Positions 34,048 through 43,316 of a stretch of 64,000 bases of DNA are shown here, in pieces (position 1 is the first letter of the stretch; each line of letters begins with the position of its first letter). The notes beneath the pieces were generated by a model that was given only the letters and a program-made list of their open reading frames with translations, was not told the origin of the DNA and did no database searches. Location: contig CAVVIK010000006.1 in the NCBI GenBank assembly GCA_963748315.1, positions 310,001 to 374,000 of the forward strand, in the 5' to 3' direction. Both the position numbers and the translations under genes were made by a program. Source of the DNA: DASPHG01 sp963748315 (GTDB lineage: Bacteria > Actinomycetota > Thermoleophilia > Solirubrobacterales > Thermoleophilaceae).

Positions 34048-34638
34048 GTGCGTGCGACCGCATTGCTCGTCGCCGCGCTGGTCGCGGGGCTCGCCGCCGC
34101 CGGCTGCGGCGAGGAGGACGAGTTCACGGGCTCGCCCAACCCGGCGAAGGAACGCAACGATCCGCCGGCGAAGCCGCCACTCGGCTGGCGCACGTTCGAG
34201 AACGAACGCGCAGGCTTCACGCTCTCGATCCCACTCGGATGGCCGGCGCGCAGTCGCGACACCGCGACGCTGATCCGCTCGGACGACCGGCTGTTGGCCA
34301 TCACGGTCGCCGCCGACCGGAGCGAGGCCGCACGCACCGCACCCCCGCGGCGTTACGCGCAGCGCACGTTCCGCGCGCTGCCCGGCTTCCGCAACCTCAA
34401 GGTGAAGGAGGTCGGGAAGGTCGGCGACAGCCCGTATTCGAACGCGCGCGTGATCGGGGCCGGGACGCTCGCCAAGCGACGACAGCGGCAGCGCATCACC
34501 GTCGTGGCGTACCAGCGGCCGCGCCGGGTGACCTACACGGTCGTCGTGTTCTCGGCACCGGTCGCGGGCGGGCAGCCGCACGCCGGCGAGCTCGAGCTGC
34601 TGCTCGCGAGCCTGCGCGCGCGCCGGCCGGCGCTCTAG
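34048..34638 (+). CDS. Putative lipoprotein (PsbP/DUF1795-like fold possible)
   Basis: A 196-residue exported lipoprotein. The GTG start gives the signal ATALLVAALVAGLAAAGCG with lipobox Cys near 21. The mature part begins with an acidic/proline linker and contains ERAGFTLSIPLGW and TLIRSDDRLLAITVAADR, wording seen in PsbP-like or DUF1795 domains; this is weak, by-eye similarity. An upstream GTG at 34009 is possible but would put 13 residues before the signal. It is divergent from the pilin gene and its stop overlaps the 3' end of pyrE. Confidence 0.7.
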   Translation: MRATALLVAALVAGLAAAGCGEEDEFTGSPNPAKERNDPPAKPPLGWRTFENERAGFTLSIPLGWPARSRDTATLIRSDDRLLAITVAADRSEAARTAPPRRYAQRTFRALPGFRNLKVKEVGKVGDSPYSNARVIGAGTLAKRRQRQRITVVAYQRPRRVTYTVVVFSAPVAGGQPHAGELELLLASLRARRPAL

Positions 34639-35219
34639 CGGTCCGGGCGGTCCGGGTAGACGTCGTCGATGGTGGCGAGCGCGCGGTACGGCGCGCCGGC
34701 TGCCTGCTCGATCGCCTCGGCCCCGCCGGCAAGCCGGTCGAGGACGCTGAGGACCCCGACGATCTCGAACCCCTCCTCCTTGATCCGCTCGATCGCCTTG
34801 ACCGTCGAGCCGCCGGTCGTCACGACGTCCTCGACGACCAGGCAGCGCTCGCCCTGTTCGAGCAGCGGCCCCTCCACCCACCGCTGCAGGCCGTGCTCCT
34901 TGCGCTCCTTGCGGACGAAGAACGCCTTCACGTCCGCACTCGCCGCGAGCGCGGCGCACGCGACCGGGTCGGCGCCCATAGTCATCCCGCCGACCGCGGT
35001 GGCTCCGCGTTCGCGCGCCTCGTCCGCGACGAGCTCACCGAGCGCGCGAAAGCCCGCCGGGAGGAGGATCGCCCGCTTGGCGTCGACGTAGTACTGCGCC
35101 GTCGCGCCGCTCGTCAGCGTGACCTCGCCGATCACGAGCGCGTGCTCGCGCAGCTCGGCGATCAGCCGCGCGCGCGCGTATCGGATCAGCGGTCCGATGG
35201 CGAGAACCAAGCCACGCAA
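34635..35219 (-). CDS. pyrE: Orotate phosphoribosyltransferase
   Basis: About 194 residues. It has LIAELREHALVIGEVTLTSG, YYVDAKRAILLPAGFRALG and the PRPP-binding motif CLVVEDVVTTGGSTVKAIE, with FVRKERKEHGLQRWVEG between. It makes orotidine 5-phosphate from orotate in pyrimidine synthesis. The true start is uncertain: TTG at 35219, TTG at 35210 and GTG at 35246 all fit, and the upstream sequence is a repeat element, so the first residues given may be untranslated leader. It is convergent with the lipoprotein gene and is followed by no other pyr genes. Confidence 0.9.
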   Translation of the reverse strand: MRGLVLAIGPLIRYARARLIAELREHALVIGEVTLTSGATAQYYVDAKRAILLPAGFRALGELVADEARERGATAVGGMTMGADPVACAALAASADVKAFFVRKERKEHGLQRWVEGPLLEQGERCLVVEDVVTTGGSTVKAIERIKEEGFEIVGVLSVLDRLAGGAEAIEQAAGAPYRALATIDDVYPDRPDR

Positions 35220-35277
35220 GGACGCAGTGAGCGACGCGTGGCGCACGCGAGCGAGCGAGGACGCCGCGTGGCGACGG
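35191..35277 (-). repeat. Hairpin-containing leader repeat, copy 1
   Basis: On the minus strand, between the L,D-transpeptidase stop and pyrE. It contains, in order, TCGCCA, GCGTCCTCG, a hairpin (CGCGTG at 35235-35240 with CACGCG at 35244-35249), CTGCGTCCTTGC, TGGC and GGACC. The same ordered blocks with a different but equally well-paired hairpin occur at 58291-58372 before dnaB. Confidence 0.6.
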
Positions 35278-35283
35278 TTGCAG

Positions 35284-36278
35284 TCATCGGTAGACGAACA
35301 CGCGCGTGCCGAAATCGACCCAGGAGTAGATGTTCCAGGCACTCGGGATCGGCACGCGCAGGCAGCCGTGGCTCGCGGCATACGTGGGCACCGAGTGGTA
35401 TCCGTGGATCGCGTATCCGCCGATGAAGTAGCTCGAGTGGACCATGCCGTGCGAGTTCGTGCCGGGGCTCTTGCGGTAGACCCGGAACGAGCCGAGCACC
35501 GTCGGCGTCGAGGGCTTGCCCGACGACATGTGGTAGATCCGCTGCGGCCTGCCGTGGTTCGCGAGGACGAGCACCTGGCGCGACAGGTCGGCCTCGACGT
35601 GCCTGCCGGCGCGCGGGTACTTGAGCCGGAAGGTGCCGCGGCGCTCGAAGACCTTCTGGAAGACCTCCGCGCTCGCGTAGCCGATCCGCGGCATGTGGTT
35701 GACCTTGTGGAACGCGAGCACCGCGCGCGCGGTCCCCGGGCCGTAGTAGCCGCTGGGCTGAAGCCGGCGTACCCGAGCCGCTTCAGCCCGCGCTGGAGCA
35801 TCGTCACCCGGATGCCGCGTGAGCCGACGCCCGCCGTGTTGTCGAGCACGCGCGCCGGCTTGCGCGCGGAGAAGCGCACCTGGTTCTTGGTGGACTTGTG
35901 GAGCGCGTTGACCGTGTAGTGGCCCTTCGCCCGCGGCCGGAACTTGACGACGAACTGGCCCTTGCGCCCGTGCTTCTTCAGCTCGCGCGACTTGCTAGCG
36001 ATCGTCTTGCCGTTGCGGCGCAGCTCGATCCGAACCGACTGCCCGCGCACGAACGGGCGCGAGCGTCCCCGGACGCTCAGGTGCTGGCCCTTCGTGAGGA
36101 AGACGTGGCCCTGCCTGCGGAGGCCGTTGCGGAAGGTCAGATTCATCTTGCCGTCCTTCGGCTGCGGCTGGGGCTCCGGTGCGACGTCGCCGGGGTCGGT
36201 GTCCGGCAACTGCGCGTTCGCGGTGGACGCGAATCCGGGCAGCACAAGGAGTGCGGTCAGGAGCAGGAGGCGGCTCAT
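35284..36278 (-). pseudogene. Exported L,D-transpeptidase with peptidoglycan-binding domain, one frameshift
   Basis: It starts with a signal peptide (MSRLLLLTALLVLPGFASTANA), then a Pro-rich linker, a beta domain with FVRGQSVRIELRRNGKTI, and a peptidoglycan-binding repeat GSRGIRVTMLQRGLKRLGYA. The frame breaks near 35758, where a run of C is one base short; the other frame gives GYYGPGTARAVLAFHKVNHM and the YkuD catalytic domain ending YAIHGYHSVPTYAASHGCLR with the nucleophile Cys. It should form 3-3 cross-links in peptidoglycan. Adding one base restores a protein of about 331 residues, so an error in the sequence is likely. Confidence 0.85.
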
Positions 36279-36319
36279 CGGCACGGGCAGGATAGCCGCG
36301 GATCGCGACGGGGCGGCGG

Positions 36320-37186
36320 TCACATGTGCGCGGCCGCGCTTCGCCTGTGGAAGAAGCGCGGGCCCAGCGCGCATGCGGTCAGCATCAGTGCGCCAAGGAC
36401 GAGCGAGACGACGGCGTTCTCCGCCTCGAACCCATACGCGATGGCGTTGTTGAACGCGTGCAGCGCGATCACGCTGTAGAGCGTGCCGGTCCGCTCGTAC
36501 ACGAGGCAGAAGATGAAGCCGAGCACGGCAAGGATCGGCAGCAGCTCCAGGGTGTCCGGCCCCGTGTAGTGGATCAGGCCGAATACGAGGCCGTCGATCG
36601 CGGCCGCCGCCAGGATGCCCATCCGTGAGCGGAGCGCGCGGTAGAAGAACCCACGGAAGAAGAACTCCTCCGCCAGTGGCGCCACGACGATCACGACGAT
36701 CCCAGCCGCGACGAGCGCAAGCGTGCTCTCGTCGGCGCCGAGGTCCTCGGTCACGGTCTGGTCGCCCTCCGGCGTCACCAGCGCCGAGTAGAGGGCCACG
36801 AAGAGGAGGAACGACCCGAGCCCGGGCGCCGTCCAGCCGACGGAGCGCCAGAACGGTGCGCGCCGCAGGCCGAAGTGCCACGGCCGCGGGCGACGCGTGC
36901 GGCTGGCGAGGAAGACCGCGGTGCCGGCGAGTACCACGCCCTGGAGCAGAGTCAGGATGATGACGAGCGACGGCGGGATGTCGTCCTCGACATCGGCGCC
37001 GGCGGCCGCCGCAATGACCCCGGCGATGACGGAGACGAACAGCGTTATCGCGAACCCCGCGAGGAAGCCGACGGGCGCGTACCACGCGGGCCATCGCGGC
37101 GCCGGGTCGGCGCCGACCGGGAGCTCCGGCGGATCGGGGGGCCGGCCGCCGTGGGGCACCGGGTAGGTCTGCTGGTGCGCGCTCAA
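36320..37186 (-). CDS. CPBP-family intramembrane metalloprotease
   Basis: A 288-residue membrane protein with about eight helices. The CPBP (Abi) motifs are clear: EExxxR in LAEEFFFRGFFYRAL, FGLIHYTG with the second-site His, and HAFNNAIAYG with the third. Members cleave membrane-embedded substrates or CAAX-like proteins. The TTG start overlaps the HAD gene stop (TTGA); the long upstream frame is out-of-frame HAD sequence. The substrate is unknown. Confidence 0.87.
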   Translation of the reverse strand: MSAHQQTYPVPHGGRPPDPPELPVGADPAPRWPAWYAPVGFLAGFAITLFVSVIAGVIAAAAGADVEDDIPPSLVIILTLLQGVVLAGTAVFLASRTRRPRPWHFGLRRAPFWRSVGWTAPGLGSFLLFVALYSALVTPEGDQTVTEDLGADESTLALVAAGIVVIVVAPLAEEFFFRGFFYRALRSRMGILAAAAIDGLVFGLIHYTGPDTLELLPILAVLGFIFCLVYERTGTLYSVIALHAFNNAIAYGFEAENAVVSLVLGALMLTACALGPRFFHRRSAAAHM

Positions 37187-37875
37187 GCAGGCCAGATTAC
37201 GGACGGAGCTTCGTCCAGCGAGGACAGCTTCGGCACACCGGACGGCGGATCTCCGAGCACGCCGTACCGGTCGAGCAGGGCCACGCGGATGCCGGCGGCC
37301 CGCGCGCCCTCGACGTCGCCCTGCATCGAGTCGCCGACGTGGAACGCCTCTTCCGTATCGCACCCCGCGCGTTCCAGCGCGGCACGGAACACAGCCGGGT
37401 CGGGCTTCGCCGATCCCACCACGGCGGACGAGACCGCGCCGTCCAGATATGGGGCGAGCCCGGTCCGCTCGAGCCCTTCGGGCAGGGAGGCATCCCAGTT
37501 GCTGGCTGCCACGGCGCGCACGCCGCGCTCCCTCAGCGTGCGGAGGAACGGCAGCGCATCCGGGAACGCACGGAACCGAAGCGCGGCGAGCATCGCCTCG
37601 CGAGCGGTGGCGTGGTCGAGCCCGTCGAGCGCGAGCGAGCGCCGGATCTCCTCGGCGCACCGGTCGCGCAGGTCGTCGACCGCCTCCATGTCGCGGCCCT
37701 CGATGTGGTGCGCCAGGTAGTAGCCGATCTCCGCGGCGAACGCCGCGGCAGCGCGCTCCTCGCCGACGTCGACCCCCGTGCGGCGTTCGATCTCCTCGCG
37801 CAGTGCCGGCCCGGGCGACTCGAGCTCCACGAGGGTGCCGAGCACGTCGACAAGCACCGCCTTCACTCCGGTCAC
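37183..37875 (-). CDS. HAD-superfamily hydrolase
   Basis: A 230-residue HAD phosphatase-like protein. Motif I is KAVLVDVLGTLVEL, lacking the second Asp of phosphatases and resembling the D-x-x-G-T of haloacid dehalogenase-type members. Motif II is AVAASNWD, motif III GSAKPDPAVF and motif IV FHVGDSMQGDVEGARAAG. The helical cap lies at about 20-90. Substrate open. The GTG start overlaps the stop of the PIG-V-like gene (GTGA) and the TGA overlaps the CPBP gene start, so all three are co-translated. Confidence 0.85.
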   Translation of the reverse strand: MTGVKAVLVDVLGTLVELESPGPALREEIERRTGVDVGEERAAAAFAAEIGYYLAHHIEGRDMEAVDDLRDRCAEEIRRSLALDGLDHATAREAMLAALRFRAFPDALPFLRTLRERGVRAVAASNWDASLPEGLERTGLAPYLDGAVSSAVVGSAKPDPAVFRAALERAGCDTEEAFHVGDSMQGDVEGARAAGIRVALLDRYGVLGDPPSGVPKLSSLDEAPSVIWPA

Positions 37876-39077
37876 GAGATCCACTCCCACGCGGCGAATT
37901 GCGTCGTGAAGAGGCCGAGGCCGACCGCCGATGCGGCCGCGACCGGCATCGTTCGGCCGCGCTCCTCGCTGACCACGGCGAGCCACATGAACAACGGGAA
38001 TAGGACGGCGAGGAAACGGGGGAGTGACATCAGCGGCTGTGGGCCGACCGGGTACGAGAGCGGCAGCGCCAGCGCGGCGAGCGCGTAGGCCCCATACGCG
38101 CGCGGCAGCCGCCGGAAGGTGCCCACCACCGCGACGACCGCGAATACGAGGAACCCGAACAGCAGCAGGTTGATCGCCGCGATCCTGAACGGATCGCCCG
38201 CCGCGAGGTCGAAGTAGACGTGGTCCCGCGAACCGCTCACCAGCTGCCGCACGCCGTCCCAGGCCGCCGTCGTCCCGTCCCAAACGCCGACGAACGGGCC
38301 CGCGAAGTCGCGGAACCACTCCTCCTGTGCGTCGACGAAGGCGAACGCGTCGCCGTGCGCGACCTCGAGGTGAAGCGCGTACGCGGCGAGCCCGAGCGGC
38401 GCGAGCGCGAGCCAAGCGAGATCGGAGCGCCGGCGCGGGCCCGAGTCGAGCCAGAGCAACAGCAGCGGCACGAGCAGCACGAGCCCGGCGCTGCGCGTGG
38501 CGGTCGCCGCGGCTGCGAGCGCGCCCGCCCACGCCCAGCGGCCTGTGCGCGCGGCGAAGAAGGCGCCAACCGAAACCAGGAGGAACAGGCTCTCCGAGTA
38601 GGGCGCGCCGAAGAAGAGCGACGCCGGGAACAGCGCGATCAGCCAGACCGTCGCCCCCGCGACAGGCTTCCCGAGTTCGAGCTCCGCCAGCCGCTCGAGC
38701 AGGTACAGCGCGCCGGCGAAGCACGCGAGCGAGACGACGTACGCCGCGACGATCAGCGCCGCCTCCGACGGGTGCGGGAGGACAAGCGTCCGGACGAGCA
38801 ACGGGTAGAGCGGGAAGAACGCCGCGTCGGCGCCACCGTCGTAGCCGTCGTGCGCGATCCCGAGGTACCAGACGGAATCCCAGCGGGCGAGCGGCGAGAA
38901 CAGGATGTCGCCGAACGCGCCGAGCGGATGCGTCAGCGACTCGTCATCGAACTTTGCCGCGTTCGCGCTGCCGTCCGCCCCCAGCCGCAGAGACGTGAAC
39001 AGCGCCACGGCGTAGACGAGCAGACGTGACGTCCAGAACGCCGCTCGGTATGCGAGACCGGAGGTCGAGCTATTCAT
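37872..39077 (-). CDS. Mannosyltransferase-like membrane protein (PIG-V family)
   Basis: A 401-residue polytopic protein with about ten helices. ARWDSVWYLGIAHDGYD in the first loop, AAFFPLYPLLVRTL and LFPASLFFGAPYSESLFLL match the bacterial branch of the PIG-V/GT76 family, which uses polyprenyl-phosphate mannose as donor. It is probably involved in glycosylating a lipid or surface polymer. It heads a three-gene unit with the HAD and CPBP genes. Confidence 0.82.
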   Translation of the reverse strand: MNSSTSGLAYRAAFWTSRLLVYAVALFTSLRLGADGSANAAKFDDESLTHPLGAFGDILFSPLARWDSVWYLGIAHDGYDGGADAAFFPLYPLLVRTLVLPHPSEAALIVAAYVVSLACFAGALYLLERLAELELGKPVAGATVWLIALFPASLFFGAPYSESLFLLVSVGAFFAARTGRWAWAGALAAAATATRSAGLVLLVPLLLLWLDSGPRRRSDLAWLALAPLGLAAYALHLEVAHGDAFAFVDAQEEWFRDFAGPFVGVWDGTTAAWDGVRQLVSGSRDHVYFDLAAGDPFRIAAINLLLFGFLVFAVVAVVGTFRRLPRAYGAYALAALALPLSYPVGPQPLMSLPRFLAVLFPLFMWLAVVSEERGRTMPVAAASAVGLGLFTTQFAAWEWIS

Positions 39078-39122
39078 TCAGAACGCGGGCTGGAAGCCCG
39101 CGGATCTAATCTCTCGCTTCAA

Positions 39123-39860
39123 GTGAACGGGGATGTTGTCACCGCCATCGTCACCGTCGTCGTGGCGCTTGCGCTCGCCGAGGTCGTCGACCGCGCACTC
39201 GCGCGCCGCGGCGCGAAGCTCACCGAGGGCCTGTCCCCGGTCGCGAACACGCGCCTGCGGCTCGTGCGGCGGCTGATCTTCGCGGCGATCGTCCTCATCG
39301 GGATCATGCTGGCGCTTAGCCAGTTCGAGGAGGTCAAGCGGATCGGCACCGGCCTGCTCGCCTCGTCCGCGGTCCTCGGCCTCGTCGTGGGCTTCGCCGC
39401 GCGGCAGACGCTCGCGAACGGGGTCGCCGGGATCCTGCTCGCGATCACGCAGCCGATCCGCATCGGCGACCTGGTCACGTTCGAGGGCGAGACCGGAACG
39501 GTCGAGGACGTGCGACTCACCTATACGTTCATCCGCAAGTCGAATGCGACGCGCGTCATCGTGCCGAACGAGCGACTGGCGCAGAGCACGATCGAGAACC
39601 ACACGATCGTCGACCCGCGCGCGCGTGTCGAGGTCGAGGTCTGGCTCCCGCCGCATGCGGACGCCGTGCGGGCGCTCGATGCACTCGGCGCCGACCCCGA
39701 CCTGGAGGTCGAGATCAGCCAGGTGGAGAAGGACGGGATCAAGCTGACCGTCGCCACATCGGCGGCCACCGCGAGCGACCGCGGCGCCGTCGCCGCGAGA
39801 GTCCGCGCCTCCACCCTCGAAAAGCTGAGGAGTGAAGGTCTAGCCTTCACTCCCGAATGA
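39123..39860 (+). CDS. MscS-family mechanosensitive channel
   Basis: A 245-residue small-conductance channel protein. Two or three helices precede the pore region TGLLASSAVLGLVVGFAARQ and the conserved beta domain NGVAGILLAITQPIRIGDLV, FEGETGTVEDVRLTYTFIR and RVIVPNERLAQSTIENH. The GTG start is 45 bases from the divergent gene. The stop overlaps the ATG of the PBP (ATGA), coupling a turgor valve to cell-wall synthesis. Confidence 0.9.
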   Translation: MNGDVVTAIVTVVVALALAEVVDRALARRGAKLTEGLSPVANTRLRLVRRLIFAAIVLIGIMLALSQFEEVKRIGTGLLASSAVLGLVVGFAARQTLANGVAGILLAITQPIRIGDLVTFEGETGTVEDVRLTYTFIRKSNATRVIVPNERLAQSTIENHTIVDPRARVEVEVWLPPHADAVRALDALGADPDLEVEISQVEKDGIKLTVATSAATASDRGAVAARVRASTLEKLRSEGLAFTPE

Positions 39861-42037
39861 CCTACCGCCAGCGGAAAGCCCGTCGGAGGCGCGGCGCTCG
39901 GCGCAATCCGGCGCTGCTGATCATCCTCGTGCCGCTGCTCATCGTGGGAGTGGCGCTCGTCTCGGCGATCGGGTACGTGATCGCGATCGCCGCGGACACC
40001 CCGCCGCTCTCCGAGCTGAAGCCGCGCGACGAGGGCGCGACCTCGGTCGTATACGCGGCCGACGGCTCGCGGCTGGGCTACGTCCGCTCGGACGAGATCC
40101 GCACGCCGGTCCCCTGGAGCGACATGCCGCCCGCCGCTCGCGAGGCGACGATCGCGATCGAGGACGAGCGGTTCTACGAGCATGAGGGCGTCGACTACTC
40201 GGCGATCATCCGCGCGGGTGTCAAGAACCTCGAGTCGGGCGACACCGTGCAGGGCGGCTCGACGATCACGCAGCAGCTCGTGCGCGCGCTGTACATCGAG
40301 GACCCGCAGCGCAACTTCGAGCGCAAGATCCGCGAGGCGAAGCTGGCGCAGGAGCTCGAGGACGAGCACCCCGGCCGGGCCGGCAAGAACTGGATCCTGC
40401 GGGAGTACCTGAACTCCGTCCCGTACGGGACGAACTTCGGGCGGACATCGATCGGGATCGAGGCCGCGGCGCAGACGTACTTCTCGAAACCCGCTCGCAA
40501 GCTCGACCTCGCCGAGTCCGCGCTGCTCGCCGGCCTGCCGCAGGCGCCCTCGCAGTACAACCCGTTCCGCAACCCGACCGCGGCCCTCGAGCGGCGCAAC
40601 GAGGTGCTCCAGAAGATGGCCGACAACGGTTTCATCACGGTCGCCGAGGGAGAGGCCGCAACCTCGGCGCCGCTCGGGCTGGACCCGGGCATCCGCAAGT
40701 ACACGACGCGCCGTGAGCCCTACTTCTTCGACTTCGTGGAGGAGCAGCTGATCGAGGAGTACGGCGTCGGCGCCTACCGCCGTGGCGGCCTGAAGATCCA
40801 CACGACGATCGACCCCGAGCTGCAGGACGCGGGCCGCGCAGCCATCCGCGGCGCCCTTCCCTACTCGACCGACCCGAGCTCGGCGATCGTCGCCATCGAC
40901 CCGGCCACGGGCTACATCAAGGCGATGGCGTCGAGCGGCACCTACCAGGACCGGAAGTTCAACCTCGCCGCCCAGGGCCACCGCCAGCCCGGCTCGGCGT
41001 TCAAGACGTTCGTGCTGGTCACCGCGCTCCGGCAGGGCGTCGATCCGAACTCGACGACCTACACGTCCAAGCCGCTCGACCTCATTGTCCCGGAGTACGG
41101 GCCGTGGAAGGTCTCGACCTATGACGACACCTACGGCGGCTCGATGAGCATCACGCAGGCGACGCTGCGCTCCGACAACACCGTCTACGCCCAGCTCGAC
41201 ATCGACCTCGGCCCGAAGAATGTGCGCGAGACCGCGGAGCTGATGGGCATCACGACGCAGCTGGACGCGCTCCCCGCGGAGGGCCTCGGCGGCCTGCGCC
41301 TCGGCGTGTCGCCGCTCGAGATGGCGGACGCCTACGCGACGCTCGCGTCGTACGGGATGCACAACGAGCCGATCGCGATCACGAAGGTCGAGTTCCCCGA
41401 CGGGAAGAGCGACGACCTCGGCGAGCCCAAGCGCAAGCGCGTCCTGCCGGAGTGGGTCGCCTATGAGGCGACCAAGATTCTCGAGATGAACGTCCAGTCC
41501 GGAACCGGGACCGCGGCGGGATTCGGGTGCGATGCCGCCGGCAAGACCGGCACCACCGACAACTTCACCGACGCCTGGTTCGTCGGCTTCACGCCGAACC
41601 TCGCGACCTCGGTCTGGGTGGGCTACCCCGACGCGCGTGTCGAGATGACGAGCGTGCACGGCATCAGCGTCGCGGGCGGAACCTTCCCCGCTCAGATCTG
41701 GCACTCGTTCATGTCGACGGCCGACGGTGGCGCGTGCGAGTCGTTCCGCCCGGCGGTGGACAGTCCCGAGTTCACCCCGTTCTACGGCGAGTACGCCTCC
41801 ACGGGCACGAGCTCGGACACGAGCTACGACTCGACCTCCACCTACACGGCGCCGGCGCCGACCGGGGCGGGCGACAACTCGGCGGGCGGCGAGAACTACG
41901 ACGGCGGGTACGACCCGCGTCTCTACGAGTCGCCGCCACAGGAGGCGCCGGACTCGCCCGGCCCCGACACCGATGGAGGCGGCGTCGCCCCGCCCGGCAA
42001 TGGCCAGGGCAACGCCAACGGGCACGGCAAGGGCTAG
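39857..42037 (+). CDS. Class A penicillin-binding protein (PBP1a-like)
   Basis: A 726-residue bifunctional peptidoglycan synthase. A basic cytoplasmic N-terminus and one helix (about 19-44) are followed by a GT51 transglycosylase domain: catalytic Glu in IEDERFYEHEGVD near 102, GGSTITQQLVR near 133 and REAKLAQELE. The transpeptidase domain has the nucleophile Ser in SAFK at 380-383, SDN at 439-441 and KTGT at 563-566. The C-terminal ~90 residues are a Thr/Ser/Gly/Pro-rich tail. It overlaps the MscS-family gene upstream and a GT gene downstream. Confidence 0.95.
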   Translation: MTYRQRKARRRRGARRNPALLIILVPLLIVGVALVSAIGYVIAIAADTPPLSELKPRDEGATSVVYAADGSRLGYVRSDEIRTPVPWSDMPPAAREATIAIEDERFYEHEGVDYSAIIRAGVKNLESGDTVQGGSTITQQLVRALYIEDPQRNFERKIREAKLAQELEDEHPGRAGKNWILREYLNSVPYGTNFGRTSIGIEAAAQTYFSKPARKLDLAESALLAGLPQAPSQYNPFRNPTAALERRNEVLQKMADNGFITVAEGEAATSAPLGLDPGIRKYTTRREPYFFDFVEEQLIEEYGVGAYRRGGLKIHTTIDPELQDAGRAAIRGALPYSTDPSSAIVAIDPATGYIKAMASSGTYQDRKFNLAAQGHRQPGSAFKTFVLVTALRQGVDPNSTTYTSKPLDLIVPEYGPWKVSTYDDTYGGSMSITQATLRSDNTVYAQLDIDLGPKNVRETAELMGITTQLDALPAEGLGGLRLGVSPLEMADAYATLASYGMHNEPIAITKVEFPDGKSDDLGEPKRKRVLPEWVAYEATKILEMNVQSGTGTAAGFGCDAAGKTGTTDNFTDAWFVGFTPNLATSVWVGYPDARVEMTSVHGISVAGGTFPAQIWHSFMSTADGGACESFRPAVDSPEFTPFYGEYASTGTSSDTSYDSTSTYTAPAPTGAGDNSAGGENYDGGYDPRLYESPPQEAPDSPGPDTDGGGVAPPGNGQGNANGHGKG

Positions 42038-43316
42038 GAGCGGCCGCGCCGCGCTAGCGGCGCTGATCGCACTCTGTCTTCTCTACCTGGCGCTCGCGGC
42101 GCTGCCCGCGGCCGACGGATCGAACCTCGTCCTCGCAACAGCCGGCGGGTCGCCCGACTGGCTGCTTGGGCCGTTCCGCGTGATCGGGGGTGACTGGACC
42201 GACGGCCCGCTCGGGGGGCCGCTCTTCTACTGCGGTCTCTGGCTCGCGCTGGCGATCTGGGCGGCCGTCGTCATCCGCGCGGGAAGCCTGACGGCGCGCG
42301 CCGTGGTCGTGGCGCTCGTGGTTGCGCACGCGACCTTCCTGCTCGCGCCGCCGCTCCTGTCGCAGGACGTGTTCTCTTACATCGCGTACGCGCGGCTCGG
42401 GGTCGAGCACGACCTGAACCCGTACGAGCACGCCCCGGACGACGCTTCCGAGGACGCCGTGTACCCGTACGCCGGCTCGAAGACGGCGACGTCCGCATAC
42501 GGCCCGCTCTTCACGCTCGTCACGTATCCGCTCGCCGGGCTCGGCGTGCCCACGGCGTTCTGGATCCTGAAGGCGGTCGCGGCGCTCGCCTCCCTGGCGC
42601 TGGCCGCCGTCGTGTGGCGGACGGCCGAGCGGCTCGGGCGCGACCCGCGCGCGCCGGCGCTGTTCGTCGGCCTGAATCCGCTCACGCTGGTGCACGTTGT
42701 CGGCGGCGCGCACAACGAGGCGTATGTCGTGCTGCTCACCATGCTCGGCGTGCTGGCGTGGGTCGCGGGCCGCGGCACGGCCGCGGGCGCCGTTTCGACG
42801 TTGGCCGCGGGCGTGAAGGCCTCGGCGGGGCTCGTGGTCCCGTTCCTGGCGGTGGCGGGGCCGGCGCGCCGAGTGCTCGCAGGCGCGGCCGCGGCGGTGC
42901 TGGCGATTCTCGTGGCCGCGTTCGCCGGCTTCGGGGCCGACGCGCTCGACGCACTCGGGTTGCTCTCCGACAACCAGGAGCGGACGTCGCGCTGGTCGTT
43001 CCCCTACAAGACCGCCGAGCTGCTCGGGGCGATCCTGCCGGGCGACCGGCTCGACTACCGCGACGCGGTGCGCGCCGTCTACGCGGTCGCGTTCGCCGCG
43101 GTCGCCCTGTGGCTGCTCGCGCGGACCTGGCGCGGTGCCGACCCGATCCGAATGGCGGGCTGGGCGACGCTCGCGCTGCTGATCGCATCGGCCTGGCTCG
43201 TGCCCTGGTACGCGCTCTGGCTACTGCCCCTGGCGGCGCTCGCTGCGGACCGCCGGCTGGAGCTCGCGGCGGCCGCGCTGTGCGCGTGGATGCTCGTTAT
43301 CGCGGTCCCGCTCTAG
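42000..43316 (+). CDS. Polytopic glycosyltransferase (GT87/polyprenol-phosphate mannosyltransferase-like)
   Basis: A 438-residue membrane protein with about ten helices. The first external loop LLSQDVFSYIAYARLGVEHD followed by LNPYEHAPDD carries the Asp-containing site of GT-C glycosyltransferases such as actinobacterial alpha-mannosyltransferases. LFVGLNPLTLVHVVGGAHNE and WLVPWYALWLLPLAAL are also typical. I place the start at ATG 42000, inside the end of the PBP gene, because it gives a basic N-terminus followed by the first helix. It probably builds cell-envelope glycans from a lipid-linked sugar donor. Confidence 0.82.
   Translation: MARATPTGTARARSGRAALAALIALCLLYLALAALPAADGSNLVLATAGGSPDWLLGPFRVIGGDWTDGPLGGPLFYCGLWLALAIWAAVVIRAGSLTARAVVVALVVAHATFLLAPPLLSQDVFSYIAYARLGVEHDLNPYEHAPDDASEDAVYPYAGSKTATSAYGPLFTLVTYPLAGLGVPTAFWILKAVAALASLALAAVVWRTAERLGRDPRAPALFVGLNPLTLVHVVGGAHNEAYVVLLTMLGVLAWVAGRGTAAGAVSTLAAGVKASAGLVVPFLAVAGPARRVLAGAAAAVLAILVAAFAGFGADALDALGLLSDNQERTSRWSFPYKTAELLGAILPGDRLDYRDAVRAVYAVAFAAVALWLLARTWRGADPIRMAGWATLALLIASAWLVPWYALWLLPLAALAADRRLELAAAALCAWMLVIAVPL

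Noticed and set aside
34635..37094. One long open frame spanning pyrE, the transpeptidase N-terminus and part of the CPBP region
   Set aside because: Different parts are different genes that happen to share a frame; internal starts, a repeat element and the frameshift explain it. It is not a fusion protein.
39521..42025. An 834-codon open frame on the minus strand opposite the mechanosensitive channel and PBP genes
   Set aside because: It is the antisense shadow of well-supported genes; composition is Arg/Val/Glu-rich without motifs, as expected from high GC third positions.
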